Shown: positions 4,699-5,011 of the stretch, one piece after another
Layout: every line of letters begins with the position of its first letter
How positions within the stretch are numbered: the stretch's first letter is position 1
Origin: Methylocystis sp.
Lineage (GTDB): Bacteria > Pseudomonadota > Alphaproteobacteria > Rhizobiales > Beijerinckiaceae
Length of the DNA: 5,011 nucleotides
NCBI GenBank assembly: GCA_023253795.1
Contig: JALRFG010000148.1
Location: 1 to 5,011, forward strand
Reading direction: 5' to 3'
Notes under the pieces: model-generated
The model's input: the letters and a program-made list of their open reading frames with translations, nothing else
Databases searched by the model: none
What the model was told of the DNA's origin: nothing
Position numbers and translations under genes: made by a program

Positions 4699-5011
4699 AC
4701 GAGGCCGATGATGCGGAGATCGAGGCCAGCAAGGCGCCGTTGATCGAACATCTGATGGAATTGCGCGAACGGCTGATTAAATCGCTGCTCGCCTTTCTCG
4801 TCATGTTCGTCATCTGCTTCTTCTTCGCCAAGGATATCTACAATCTGCTGGTGATCCCCTATACGCAGGTCGCAGGACCGGAAGCGAAGCTGATCTATAC
4901 CGCGCCGCAAGAATATTTCTTCACCCAGATGAAAGTGGCGCTGTTTATGGCGGCGTTTTTGTCCTGCCCGGTGGTGCTGGCGCAGATTTACGCCTTTGTC
5001 GCGCCCGGCCT
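4695..5011 (+). CDS. tatC: Sec-independent protein translocase subunit TatC, N-terminal part (cut by window end)
   Basis: TatC is the polytopic inner-membrane core of the Tat translocase and the primary binding site for the twin-arginine signal. The window holds 105 complete codons plus two bases; the remaining half or more of the usual 250-odd residues lies beyond the end. A 14-residue acidic leader precedes the conserved PLIEHLMELRERL (15-27), where Glu22 and Arg24 correspond to Glu15 and Arg17 of E. coli TatC, in the signal-peptide-binding face. The first membrane helix spans about 28-45 and a periplasmic loop follows. The second helix at about 80-100 leads into YAFVAPG, with Phe101 matching the essential E. 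coli Phe94. The ATG at 4695 overlaps the tatB stop (ATGA), and GGAG at 4681-4684 lies ten bases upstream. Confidence 0.95.
   Translation, partial: MNEADDAEIEASKAPLIEHLMELRERLIKSLLAFLVMFVICFFFAKDIYNLLVIPYTQVAGPEAKLIYTAPQEYFFTQMKVALFMAAFLSCPVVLAQIYAFVAPG

Overview
The window looks like a piece of the core chromosome of an alphaproteobacterium, most likely a member of the Hyphomicrobiales (Rhizobiales). It is GC-rich, with G/C-biased third codon positions. The gene order scpA-scpB-tatA-tatB-tatC is a familiar alphaproteobacterial arrangement, and the hydrolase and TatA proteins look like rhizobial family members. The genus cannot be fixed from the sequence alone. No mobile element, tRNA, rRNA, CRISPR array or phage gene is visible, and no previously undescribed system stands out.

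Layout. Positions 1-152 are non-coding and hold an unusually AT-rich patch with small palindromes, followed by a CG-repeat hairpin. At 153-1274 (+) lies anmK, a cell-wall recycling kinase with a TTG start. It converges on a minus-strand alpha/beta hydrolase gene (1949 down to 1275). The two stop codons abut with no base between them, forming TGATCA. A divergent spacer of 235 bases (1950-2184) separates the hydrolase from the rightward cluster. The cluster consists of scpA (2185-3009), scpB (3026-3904, TTG start), tatA (4027-4239), tatB (4288-4698) and tatC (from 4695, cut by the window end).

Function. AnmK phosphorylates anhydro-N-acetylmuramic acid recovered from peptidoglycan turnover. ScpA and ScpB are the kleisin and winged-helix partners of the SMC condensin, which organises and segregates the chromosome. 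TatA, TatB and TatC form the twin-arginine translocase, which exports folded proteins across the inner membrane. scpA-scpB and tatB-tatC are tightly coupled by short spacing or overlap. tatA is set apart from scpB by 122 bases containing two small hairpins, so the tat genes may be co-transcribed with scpAB or may have their own promoter.

Points worth a second look are modest: a TatB lacking two usual family residues (Lys at position 8 instead of Glu, Pro-Ser instead of the Gly-Pro hinge), a long acidic ScpB tail with repeated Gly-His-acidic motifs, the absence of nagZ from its common place before scpA, the zero-gap convergent stop codons, and the AT-rich upstream region.
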